In this document: piece by piece, positions 1 to 9,688 of the stretch
Numbering within the stretch: the stretch's first letter is position 1
Layout of the letters: each line of letters starts with the position of its first letter
Source: Stomorhina lunata
Lineage: Eukaryota; Arthropoda; Insecta; Diptera; Rhiniidae
Length of the DNA stretch: 64,000 bases
Assembly (NCBI GenBank): GCA_933228675.1
Contig: OW121741.1
Span: 58,880,037-58,944,036, forward strand
Reading direction: 5' to 3'
Notes under the pieces: generated by a model
Databases searched by the model: none
Seen by the model: only the letters and a program-made list of their open reading frames with translations
What the model was told of the DNA's origin: nothing
Program-made: the position numbers and the translations under genes

Positions 1-139
1 AGAATTTTTCCTGAACTAATTAAAATAAAATTAATTTTGGATTTATCTTATTGCTTTTGTTTATTTGTAAGAAATAAATATTTTAAGTTTTTTTTTAAGT
101 GTTTTAAAATAAAATTTACAATTTTAACAAAAAGGGATA

Positions 140-1208
140 TTATTTGTTTAAAAATAGCATTATTTTTTGTCTAATGTTTGAAGCTGAAATGTCATCTTCG
201 TTTCCATAAAAGTTTACGATATTGGTTTCATGAGAATCTATGGAGTCCTGCTCCCAATCTGCTTTATAATGCAGCCCAATGTTGTACAATGCGCAACATG
301 AATTTACTATGGAAACGGCTTTGTCTGGTCCGCGTTCTGAAGAAAGGAACCTAAATACAGACTTCAGAACACCATTTGTTCGCTCAATAACATTGAGGGC
401 CTTGCAATGTGTTGTATTATATTTTCCCTCAGGCGATTCAGGCTCAGCAGAACGAAATGGTGTCAAAAGGTATGGTTCCAAGGGAAATCCTGCATCACCT
501 AAAAATAAATATTTTTAAATTCAAAAAGTCTTTAGAAATTTGTGTGATATTACCTAGTAACCAAGTGTTTTGTCCAAAATCTGAAACTATTTGTTCCTTT
601 AAAGGACTATTGTTCCAAATGAAGGCATCATGTGTAGACCCAGGATGTCTAGTGTCAACATAACGGATTCTCATTTGGAAATCACACATCTAAAAAATTA
701 TAACAATGTTAATTTATAAAAAAAAGTTTTGCAAATTTTTAGTTCGATTAGGTGAATGACTTCCTTTAAAAAAAGCGACAACGTAGACTGAGCCATCCCA
801 TGTGATTTCTGAAAACTTCCTTCCGCAAAAAACCTTAAACAGGCACAAACTTTTAAAAGAGGAGGTATTGCTGTTGACCGATAATTTTTGGAAAAGTCAT
901 CTTTTAAAGTTTCCACTAAGTAGATCACTGCATCTTTGGGAAGCCGAAAGTACGCTTTGAAGCTAAATGGAAAAGTTGTAATTTAAAAGGATTAGTTCCA
1001 TCAATTTAAAGACCTCTACTTACAGTGCAGGCGGCAATTCCAAAGGACTGGAATTATCCCTTAAGTGTCGTCTAATTGATTCAACATTGAGTTCTTTTTC
1101 TTCCTCACAAAAAAATAATTCCACTGAACTAATCATTTTAGTTATTTTATTTTTTAGTTTGTTATTTTGTAATGCCGGTTTGTTTACAATAATTAAGTTG
1201 CCAGTCAT
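140..1208 (-). pseudogene. PIF/Harbinger (HARBI1-like) transposase gene, internally deleted
   Basis: A DDE nuclease of the PIF/Harbinger family, which cuts and moves DNA in the nucleus. Four exon-like blocks can be read on the minus strand: 1208-1024, 962-698, about 690-554 and 498-140. They are joined by short introns with GT..AG ends (1023-963 is 61 bp; 553-499 is 55 bp), and the frame is kept across both. The N-terminal part shows the conserved IPPLLKVCACLRFFAEGSFQ stretch. The third block has HPGSTHD (second catalytic Asp). The last has EPYLLTPFR and IERTNGVLK (catalytic Glu). The stretch that should hold the first Asp (a GAIDGTH-type motif) is missing between 698 and 690, where only a few bases separate blocks 2 and 3. 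It is therefore an inactive deletion derivative. I could not define terminal inverted repeats. A domesticated gene is possible but unlikely. Confidence 0.75.
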
Positions 1209-1344
1209 CTGTCAAAATACCATTTTCGATAACTATTGACAACTGACAAGTGTTGCCATAAGCAATATAGATTTTTTACTAGTTGTGTTGCGACAAGACG
1301 AAGCAACTAAAATTCGATTGCAATACACAATCGAGCCATTAATC

Positions 1345-1764
1345 TTCATGGTATGGTTTATCTGGTCTATCGAACTTTATTAAATGTTCATAAAATAGAC
1401 ACATATCACTTTAGAATCCAAGTGACGCTGCTTTAGACATCAGCCACCTGCCCAACCTAACCTTTGGGTCCATAACTATTCTAGATGATGACGCCACAGA
1501 AAAGCTTTTCGTTTTCCGACTCTTAATTTTAAAGATTCTTTGCATATAATACTAGTATAACAAAATATTGCTAGGAATTACATTTTGTATGAACAAAAAA
1601 AAAATTAATATACATATGAAGCATTTGTGTGGGGCTCAACTTAGTCAGTAATCAGAAACTATACAATTATCAATATATTCTTACGATTTTTTACATTACT
1701 TTTGGAACACCATTGGTGAAGGGTATCCAAGATTCGGCAAAGCCGAATATACCACTCTTACTTG
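1345..1764 (-). mobile_element. DINE/INE-1-like element, partial reversed copy 1
   Basis: In reverse orientation this matches the 5' part of the elements at 37747 and 46230: the terminal CAAGTAAGAGTGG, the stem GGCTTTGCCGAATC and the block ending near GTCTATCGAACTT. About 100 bp of unrelated sequence sits at roughly 1585-1690. The 3' half of the family is absent. The outer end abuts repeat X at 1765. Calling it DINE/Helentron-like rests on resemblance to Drosophila INE-1 (subterminal ACCC..GGGT stem, GTCCGTCTGTCC-type core); no coding capacity is visible. Confidence 0.65.
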
Positions 1765-2674
1765 TTTTTTTTGTTGTTGGTTGTGTCCAAGGTTCAGTTC
1801 GAGGTCAAAAAAAAAAAGAATTCCGTTTCGTTGCCGGCTTAACGTCTTTTTGCAGTTTAATAATAAACACGAGAACAAAAACGTAGATCGGACCCGATGT
1901 ACGGTTACCACAATCTTACTTAATTCTTTTTAATAACCCGTAGCGGCCTTATTTAGAGAAAACAAATCTTTTCCTTTTTTTTGTGTTTTGGTCTTAGTCG
2001 TAAGCGTTCTTTCCGTCCGGAAGTTGTTTTAGGCTCCTTTGGGGATTTTATTAATAACAAATTTCACGTGTATCTGGTGTATATTTAATGTGTATTTTGT
2101 GGATATTTGCTGTATATTCTATGAGTATTTTGTGTGTAGTTTGTGGATATTTGCTGTATATTTCTTGTCTATGTTATGTGTATTTTGTGGTTATTTTTTG
2201 TGTATTTTGTGGATGTTTCATGTATAGTTTGAGTGTATAATTTTGTTTATATTTTTTTTATCTTGATTTTTTTTTGTATGTATATTCGTTCTTTTTTTAT
2301 GTGTGTGCGTTTTTTTTATTTTATTTATTTTCTAATTTGGTTTTTAAAAATTTTAAATAAAGTTTTGTTATTATTTTGAATAAAAACTAAAAAAACACAA
2401 TTTATTTTTTTTAACACAAAAAAATTACAATCTCTTTTAACATTCAATCCAGGGGTGGTCCTTTTTCACTCGTTCTTACTCTAGCTTAAATTCGTCTTCT
2501 CCCGTTCCTCCGCCTTTTTTTATTCAGGCAGACATGTTTTTTTTCATCTTTTTTTTTCAATTCCCCTTGTTCCGATTGTTGCCCCCTGAACAGGTGTTCC
2601 ATTAAAAAAACAAAATTTAAAACTTAATTCTTCTTCTTTTTATCTGAAACACTTAACCCGTTCAGGGGACACGA
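1765..2674 (+). repeat. Repeat X, copy 1 (unclassified, possibly LTR plus leader)
   Basis: About 0.9 kb that recurs at 37698-40485 (there interrupted by a DINE-like element) and in part at 41988-42207. It starts with a T run and TGTTGTTGGTTGTG, contains imperfect TGTGTATTTTGTGGATATT iterations (about 2085-2215) and an AATAAA-bearing stretch near 2356, and ends with CCCGTTCAGGGGACACGA. In the other copies this end is fused to a Gypsy gag. TG at the start and a TTTTAACA near 2440 would fit an LTR followed by a leader, but I cannot place a primer-binding site with confidence. The only open frames are low-complexity. Confidence 0.6.
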
Positions 2675-4605
2675 AAAACCCAACCACTCCGGAAAACAAT
2701 CCGTTGATTCTGGATGGGAGGGAAAATATAAGTGAATACCCTTGTTAAAAATAACTAAAACTTCACGGTAACGCTGGCAGTAAATACGACTCTGTAAGAA
2801 AAAAATCGCTATTGTTACCAAAAAATGCTAGTTTGCCATCATTCTTCCGAACGGGAGGAGGAGGAATACAAAAAAAACCTGTTTAAAGAAAGAATAAGCA
2901 GCCAAAATTTCCACGGTACATACACACGGCAGTTCCATTGCGATATTAAATTAAAAAAATCACACATTTAAGGTTTTTAAAGTTTGTGTAAAAGTGAAGC
3001 TATATATCGGTCTATATCTAAAATGGCTTATCTACATAAACAATTTTTTTTCGAAGACAAAATGGTTTATCTACATTGTTTTTGCTAAATAATCATAGAA
3101 TTTGTAAACTTAAAATCTGTAAAAAGGTAAAATTATAAAAAACTTTTTTTACTTTTCTGATGAGTTGTAATACGCTAAATTCAAATGTGTTTTCAAAATT
3201 CATCTATCTTCACACTGTTCAGCAGAAAATGTAAAAAAACCAAAGCAGTGTTTTTAGTTATGTTTTAAAGGCTATTCACTACGCAAAACTTCCAAAAATA
3301 CATTCTATAACTCTTAACAATAAGAAGATATCTTCTTTCAACTAGGAGAGATGAAAAGTCATAAAATCTTTTAAGTTTTATAAAAGAAAATGCATTTTTA
3401 GAAATGCACTTTTTCAACAAATGAATGTAATCAACGTCGCATATGGTACAATTTAAATTTATAAAATGATACCAAATAATGAGGAAGTATTGTAAAATTA
3501 GAATTACATACTTTTTTTTCAAATCAAGTTATGCAAATACACTTTCATACAAATTTACTATGAACAACATGGTTTATCTACACGTTCTAAAATTTTTTAT
3601 AAAAATTTAGTAAAGTTAATGGAACTACTTTTTAACAAAAAAATATTTTAAATATATTTTTAATATTTGTTTGTTTCTTTTTAGGTTTACGCTTAGGCTT
3701 AAGTTTAGATCATTTGGAACACACCGATCTAAAAAAAAATTTTTATGGCCCATAAAGAACCTTTAATTTTAAGAACATTAGTATAGAAATTTTTGGCAAG
3801 AACCTTTTAGTTTACGAGGTACAGTGATTTAAAATTTCAAAATATCAATCGATTTTCATTCTTAATATTGGACCGAGTGCACTCAAAAAAAAAATTTTTC
3901 AGGTGAGATAATTTTTTTTTCATTTCTTTTTATTAACCCAGTAAGGAACTATTAACAAAAATATTGGATTTTACTCAGAGATCGGAGATCGTTTTATTGT
4001 TTAAATCTATCAAGCATAAATATCATTGCCGATAAAAATTCATTTTCATTTCTCCCGAAAGGTAAAAAAAAATATTTATTTTTGCAATATAAATATCACT
4101 CATGATAAAAAAAAAATTTGAATATCAATAACGATAAACAGAGTTTAATATTTGGTAAAATAGTTTTTCATATTAATTTAGGCTACGGAAAAATATGAAA
4201 AAATTTTAATTTTTAAAATAGCAAAAACTAAAAATATTTCATTCATAGAGCAATTTTTGCTAGTTGTTGAAAAACATTTTGGGTTTTCAAATATTTTTAT
4301 ATAAATAAATATTTTCTTTTTTTTTAACAATTTTTGTAGCAAAACTAAAAAATTGCTTTTCCAATGAATTTTAAATTTATGTTATATGGATTTAGTTTCA
4401 ATATTTGTTGTTTTTATTGCCGAAAATTATTAGAATTGAAATATTTTTTTTAGTTTTCATTTCAAAATATAAAATATTCGGCAATTTTTTTTTACAAAAT
4501 TCGTAGTAAATTTAAACCCTGACGATAAATATCCGAACAGAAAAATATTTTATTGATTGTTTTATTATTGAACTTCTGTTTTGACTTAAAAAAAAAATTA
4601 AATTT
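2675..4605. other. AT-rich non-coding stretch
   Basis: No supportable gene. Very AT-rich with long homopolymer runs. A motif ATGGYTTATCTACAY recurs loosely (near 3022, 3062 and 3571), suggesting a decayed repeat. The short open frames (for example 3265-3522 minus) have no recognisable motifs and are probably chance. Confidence 0.6.
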
Positions 4606-5733
4606 TTAGAGAATTTCAATATTTTCAGCAAGAATTTTAGTACGAAGACGCTGCTCGTACAGAGCTTTTTCACGTCTTAATACTTTGGCACATGTACGCC
4701 TTGCACGTTTGCGTTGCAAATCAGTAACTGGATTTTGGTTATTGCGCCAGTTTCTGAAAGCTTCCTCTCGGGATCTGACTGCTTGTTTGCACGTCTGATT
4801 AAACCAAGTTTTTACCTTTGGTTTAATCGAAATGTTTTTCACTGGGATAAACATTTTCATTCCCAGCTTAATAACATTAGAAACCATTTCCGCCGAGGCA
4901 TTGACATTACTGTCGAGGAAACACAGTTTCCAGTTAAAATGCCTATAGAATTCGTTGAGCTCTGCCCAACGACCTTTTTCGTATAGAAAAATTGAACGTT
5001 TCGTAGCTGTTTGCGAAATGCTGCGAAGTGAGGAGAGCGAAAAAGAGGCGGAAATGGTACAATGATCGGAATTTCCGAGAGGTGCAAGAACCTTTACTTC
5101 ATACTTATCAGGGTGTGAAGTAAGGAAAAGGTCAAGGATGTTTTGTTGGTGCCCATCAACACATGGAATATGTGTTGGCTCATTCACCAGTTGCGCAAGG
5201 TGATTGTGCGCTGCAAATAACTCAACATATTGGCCTTCAGGAGTTGTGTGGCTCGAATGGCGAAGCCAGGACGAGTTGTGAACATTGAAATCACCAGCAA
5301 TAACGATTTCACTGCTCGGACAACTCTCGAGGATCTTCGAAATTGAATCGGAAAGGGCATCGAAGCCAGATAAAGTTGTGCCCCTTTCCGCGTTTGGACT
5401 TCTATAAAGAAACCCGAAGTACAAAAGATGCGCCCTGATTCTGAATTTAACCCAGAGACAGCTAAATTCGTTATCATGCGTGCCTAATGATTGCTGGCAC
5501 TGGTACGCAACTTCATCGCGAATGTACATTGCAATGCCCCTATGAAGGTTAAAAAGGGATAGGAATTGATACCCAGGTATGTGAAAATCCTGTGGATCAG
5601 CATTTTCAGATACCTGGGTTTCAGATAAGGCGAAAACATCCGGCCGATGGAGACAAATGTGTGCATAAACAGAGAAGAAATTCGCTCTTAGCCCACGTAT
5701 GTTGCAGAAGTTTATGCTAAAACGATCTGCCAT
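4606..5733 (-). CDS. LINE-type APE endonuclease ORF without reverse transcriptase
   Basis: A 375-residue exonuclease-endonuclease-phosphatase domain protein as found at the N-terminus of non-LTR retrotransposon ORF2, where it nicks target DNA. Active-site landmarks are in order: N11 in FCNIRG, E38 in SETQ, D148 and N150 in GDFN, and SDH at 222-224. The rest (to residue 375) resembles the basic linker that normally leads into the RT, but the frame stops at 4606 and only AT-rich sequence follows, so no RT is present. The start chosen is the ATG at 5733. The full frame is intact, unlike most other TE ORFs here. Most likely a 3'-truncated LINE copy; a retained endonuclease-only ORF cannot be excluded. 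Confidence 0.75.
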   Translation of the reverse strand: MADRFSINFCNIRGLRANFFSVYAHICLHRPDVFALSETQVSENADPQDFHIPGYQFLSLFNLHRGIAMYIRDEVAYQCQQSLGTHDNEFSCLWVKFRIRAHLLYFGFLYRSPNAERGTTLSGFDALSDSISKILESCPSSEIVIAGDFNVHNSSWLRHSSHTTPEGQYVELFAAHNHLAQLVNEPTHIPCVDGHQQNILDLFLTSHPDKYEVKVLAPLGNSDHCTISASFSLSSLRSISQTATKRSIFLYEKGRWAELNEFYRHFNWKLCFLDSNVNASAEMVSNVIKLGMKMFIPVKNISIKPKVKTWFNQTCKQAVRSREEAFRNWRNNQNPVTDLQRKRARRTCAKVLRREKALYEQRLRTKILAENIEIL

Positions 5734-5770
5734 TGCAATATATTGAAAAAAAAACTAATCAATTGTCTAT

Positions 5771-5889
5771 TTATAGTAAAAGTCTCAAAGATGTTAATTG
5801 TTGTCTGCGATACTAATTAATGGTCAGTGTTATGCCTTCACCATTAAATAGTTTGACAACAATTAAATCAGTGATACTTTTACTATAAA
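5771..5889. repeat. Imperfect hairpin upstream of the endonuclease ORF
   Basis: The left arm 5771-5805 begins TTATAGTAAAAG and ends TTAATTGTTGTC; the right arm 5855-5889 is its near reverse complement. The loop holds a smaller inverted pair (TAATGGT / ACCATTA). It lies about 40 bp 5' of the minus-strand ORF start at 5733. It could be the end of a fold-back element or leader structure. Confidence 0.6.
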
Positions 5890-6789
5890 AAGGAAAAGGA
5901 AAGAAAACACAATGACAATTGCTAAAAGGGCCATAAAAGCCCTGATCTGGTCATTGTTATGGCTAGGTGCCAACACTGATATATTTTTGTTGAAGTTAGG
6001 TTGTTGATGTAATGATATTAATGTTTGTAATGATGAGTGATGTTCTGTAGATTTGTTTGTTGTTGTAATAGAGTTATTGTGTTTGTTGTATTAAAAATAA
6101 AATAAGAGAAAAACTGGTTTGGAGAGTTTGTTTATTGTTGGATGTTATTAATTTTGTGTTATTTCCACTGTTTGAGTTTATTGTTTGATTTTTAATTATT
6201 TCAATTTTTTGTTATTTTGGTTTTAATGTTAATATGTTTTTTTTTTTTTTTTTATTTATTTATTTTATTGCACGCGTTTAATTTATTAATTATATATTAA
6301 TTTTGTTTTAAACACTGGACGCGGACAAAATACACATGGACGGACAAGCAACATGTAAAAACGCGTGTAGACAGGACGGACGTCAAAACACTACTCATTT
6401 TCAACAATGAATATGTTTTCAATTTATTGCAATGTTTTAGGTCATCGAAATTAAAGATAATAGTTCTAATGGGAACTATTGGTGGTTTCTTTGATTCGCG
6501 TCGCTATTTCTACAAAACTAACTTTCAAGCGTTTTAAACGCATTTAGACAATGACCATTTGTTGCCCAAACTTATTTCAATACAAAATTTGCAACAATAA
6601 TTGAATTTATGAGGAATTTTTAATATTTTTTTTAAACTTCAATGATTGCTTTTTTATGGATTTAAACCAGAGACCCGAAATAGTTGTTATTTCTTTTTTC
6701 AGAGCAAAAAGGTTACGCAAAAATGCCCTCTATCTGCATTTGGGACTTTTTAACCGTTATCTTCACATTTATATTATTTTAGTTACCTT
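5890..6789. other. Non-coding stretch, nothing recognised
   Basis: TG-rich then T-rich sequence (poly-T near 6238-6255) followed by AT-rich DNA. The short GGACGGACAAGC-type stretches near 6335-6380 recall the GACGGA iterations of the DINE-like elements, but too little is present to call one. No gene seen. Confidence 0.5.
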
Positions 6790-7680
6790 AACCAATTACA
6801 ATGAACAATTTTTTTTGGTTATAAGTAACCATTAAATCAACCAAAAAATATTTTGGTTAAGAATAACCATTATTTCAACCAAAACTTGTTTGGTTAAAAA
6901 TAACCATTATGACCAACAAAAAATTTTTTTTGTTATCATTTATATAACAACAAATCAGCAATTTCTAAAATACTCGACGGATTTTGACGAAATTTGCAAC
7001 ATCAGTAGAAGAGGAGTCAGGCTTTTAGAACAATGTTTGTATCTATCGGTCACACAGTGCTCTCTACCGTGGTCCAAAGTAGCCCACCTCGGGTACGTAA
7101 AACCTTTGGGTTAAATTTGGTGTTTTACCATCTTTTGCCCATTTTTTAAAAAGTACCAAATACGCGTCTTCTTATTTTTGTAGCTGATCCCAATGCAGTT
7201 TTAATTTTGGTCCTATCACGTTTACTTCTGGAGATACAGGATTACTGTTTTTTCCTTTTATACCACCTTTGCTACCAAATTTTCAAAAAGCCCTTCTTAA
7301 TGGATCTATACATCGAAAAACGTGCCCGCTGTCAAAATTTCAGCTTCCTAGCTTTAGTCGTTTGGGCTAGGCGATGATGAATCAGTCAGTCATGTTACAA
7401 TTTTATATATAGGATAACCAAAAAATAAAAAAAAACTCGATAATGGTTATTTTTAACCAACAATTTTTTTTGGTTACTATAATGGTTGTTAAAGACCAAA
7501 AAAAGTTTTTAGTTGATCGAATGCTTATTTCTAACCAAAAAAAATATTTCACTTTTAAATTGGTTGCAATGACCAAAATAAAATATATTCTTTGTTAATG
7601 GTTAAATTTAACCAATGCATCAATTCATTGACATTAATGGTTAAATATGACCGTTTCGTAGTTTATCTTACAACTGTTAC
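6790..7680. repeat. Clustered GGTTA/TAACC inverted-repeat region with inserted segment
   Basis: Both flanks (about 6790-6935 and 7410-7680) consist of many copies of AACCATTA / TAATGGTT with AACCAAAA / TTTTGGTT in alternating orientation. The middle (about 6940-7410) is different, less repetitive sequence, including TTTCAGCTTCCTAGC and TCAGTCAGTCATG blocks typical of dispersed fly repeats. The pattern fits a non-autonomous DNA element with long subterminal inverted repeats that received an insertion. No coding frame. Confidence 0.5.
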
Positions 7681-8368
7681 GGTCCCTGATTTAAACATGA
7701 AAATATTGTTTTAAAAGTATTAATATTCGGTCTCTGGTTTTGAAAACAGTATTAAAAAAAATAATATTTTAAAATGTTTGTTTTGAAAGTGGTATGGTTG
7801 TAAAGAACAAACCAATGTCCGTATCTAAGGCAAAGGAGCTATAAGAGGTTGTCCATAAATTAATATTTTACTCTTAAGTATTAGTAGTATATATTTCATA
7901 TTTCAGCCGCATTCTCTTGCCACGCTATTTACCAGAATCTTCTTACTAACATAATCTTTTTACCTATTTCAAACCTTTCTTAATTATACCAGGGTGCAAT
8001 TTAGTAAGAAAAATTTTCATAAAACATTTAGATTCAAATTTACTTTAATTACCCCCAAAAAAAATTATATGAGTTCAAATAAGATTTTATGACCTGTATC
8101 TCGAAAATTTGGGTGTGGTGTTGCATTCTTCAGCTATCTTTGTTAGTCAGCACATTTTTGAGTCAAATTTTTAGAATTTGATTAAAAACTGGGACAGTTC
8201 TTTGTTTTTAAGGAAATTCTGTAAGCAATACATTTACATTGGTAGTGGTCACATTACAAGCAACAAGTCAAAAATGCAGAAAGAACATGAAAATCACAGT
8301 CTTGAGCTTTTTGTTATTTTTTTATTTTACTAAATCTTGTCTAATTCTATGCTTTCCTTTTTTTCCAG
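7681..8368 (+). other. Non-coding stretch upstream of candidate exons
   Basis: AT-rich. Short blocks such as ACCAGGGTGCAATTTAGTAAG (near 7988) are reminiscent of intron or decayed-repeat sequence. The end (8340-8368) is a good branch site plus polypyrimidine tract ending in CAG. No gene seen. Confidence 0.4.
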
Positions 8369-8655
8369 TTTTGATCGTAAGACTTTTACAGCTTTTACAT
8401 TCTTTCCAAGACTGTTCTGCTGTCAGGAGTTGAAGGTAAGTTGTAAACTTTTTGGCTAAAAAGACAACCAAACCACTTTTAATGGTTATTTTATAGGACT
8501 TTCTACAGAATTTATTAAATGAAATTATGTACCCTGTATTTTTAGGTAGCTAATAATTTCTGTTCCTTTTCCAGACCACCCCTTACTTCAATCGAGACAT
8601 CTGATGCTCTTCCTCGTGTGCTTTCCCATCGAAGACATTTCACTGGATTAATAAG
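8369..8655 (+). other. Two candidate spliced micro-exons (8369-8435 and 8575-8655)
   Basis: Exon A (67 nt) is preceded by CTTTTTTTCCAG and followed by GTAAGT. Exon B (81 nt) is preceded by a CTAAT-type branch site and CTGTTCCTTTTCCAG, and followed by GTGAGT. All four splice signals are strong and both blocks are less AT-rich than their surroundings. Joining them leaves at most about 32 codons open before a TGA in exon B, so this looks like a non-coding transcript, a UTR, or exons of a degraded gene. No homology is recognised. Confidence 0.35.
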
Positions 8656-8710
8656 GTGAGTAACTAAACCATTTTTTTTTTTTAGATTTATTTAATTATA
8701 TTGTGATTTA

Positions 8711-8795
8711 GTTATATTGTTATTAAGTTATATTGTTATTAAGTTATATTGTTATTAAGTTATATTCTGTTATTTGGTTATATTCGGTTATTTGA
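8711..8795 (+). repeat. 16-18 bp tandem repeat, about five units
   Basis: Unit GTTATATTGTTATTAA repeats three times, then two diverged units of 18 bp (GTTATATTCTGTTATTTG-like). It lies in the putative intron following candidate exon B. Confidence 0.8.
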
Positions 8796-9688
8796 GACTT
8801 TAAAATTAGATCACCAACGAACAAAATAAATTCTTACTCGTAAAAACCCAATTATAAATTTCAAATAAACTGAATCGCAAAAAGATGATATTCAAAATTT
8901 TAATTTCAAAACTTGCTTTGTTTCATTCTGGTACTGGTTAAATAAGGTTTGTACAAGTGCCCAAAACCGGTTTGTTTTTTTGTATAATTTTTTAATCAGA
9001 CATCTAAATATTTCTGAGTGAAATACTAGATGCAATTACATTAAATTAACTTAGACTTGCTGTAAGATCAGACTCAGATTCATGTTGCCTGCCAGATGGC
9101 TAACAGTTCCCAGCTTCTTAATGGCATAGTTCCGCTAGAGCGTTATAAAGTTACTGCATCAATGGTATGACAACGGTTACAAAACGTAACTAGCTAGAAA
9201 TATAAGCACTATGGTTAGGTAAAATAATGTACTTCTGGTTAAAAAGGTGCCAAAAACCAAACGGATCCTAAGTTCTTTTGCAAATCTTAAATCATGATCC
9301 GGACTTTGGTTTAAAAAAAAAAAACATTTTGATTTACCAAAAACAACATTTGAAACATAGATACATTTGACTATAGATAAAAATAAAAACATAACGAAGT
9401 AGAACTTTAACTTTTTAGGCTCGAAAGTAATTCAGTTTAAATTAATTCATATTTCGAATCTAAAATAAAATCTAAACCTAACAAAGGTAGTTCTTAAACT
9501 ATATTTTTTTAAGTATTTACTAGTATTTAAATTAACTATATTTAAAATAAAAATTATCTAAAACAAATTTGTACATCAAGCGTTTAAAAAATTAAAGTCC
9601 CTAAAATTCATTTCTCTAGTTACGCCCAAAAAAATTAATCTAAAAGAAAAGAACTAAAAAGAAAAAAAATAATACTAATTACTAAAAA
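8796..9688. other. Non-coding stretch up to the truncated 3' end of element G3
   Basis: AT-rich with no recognisable gene. The region next to 9689 should hold the integrase C-terminus, polypurine tract and 3' LTR of the Gypsy element G3, but none can be identified, so G3 appears to be 3'-truncated here. The frame at 9177-9392 minus has no motif support. Confidence 0.5.

Noticed and set aside
2624..2821. Minus-strand 65-residue frame near the end of repeat X
   Set aside because: It crosses the boundary of repeat X into unrelated sequence and has no motif.
9060..9180. Less AT-rich stretch considered as a tRNA or small RNA gene
   Set aside because: No cloverleaf with matching acceptor stem, T-arm or B-box could be drawn.
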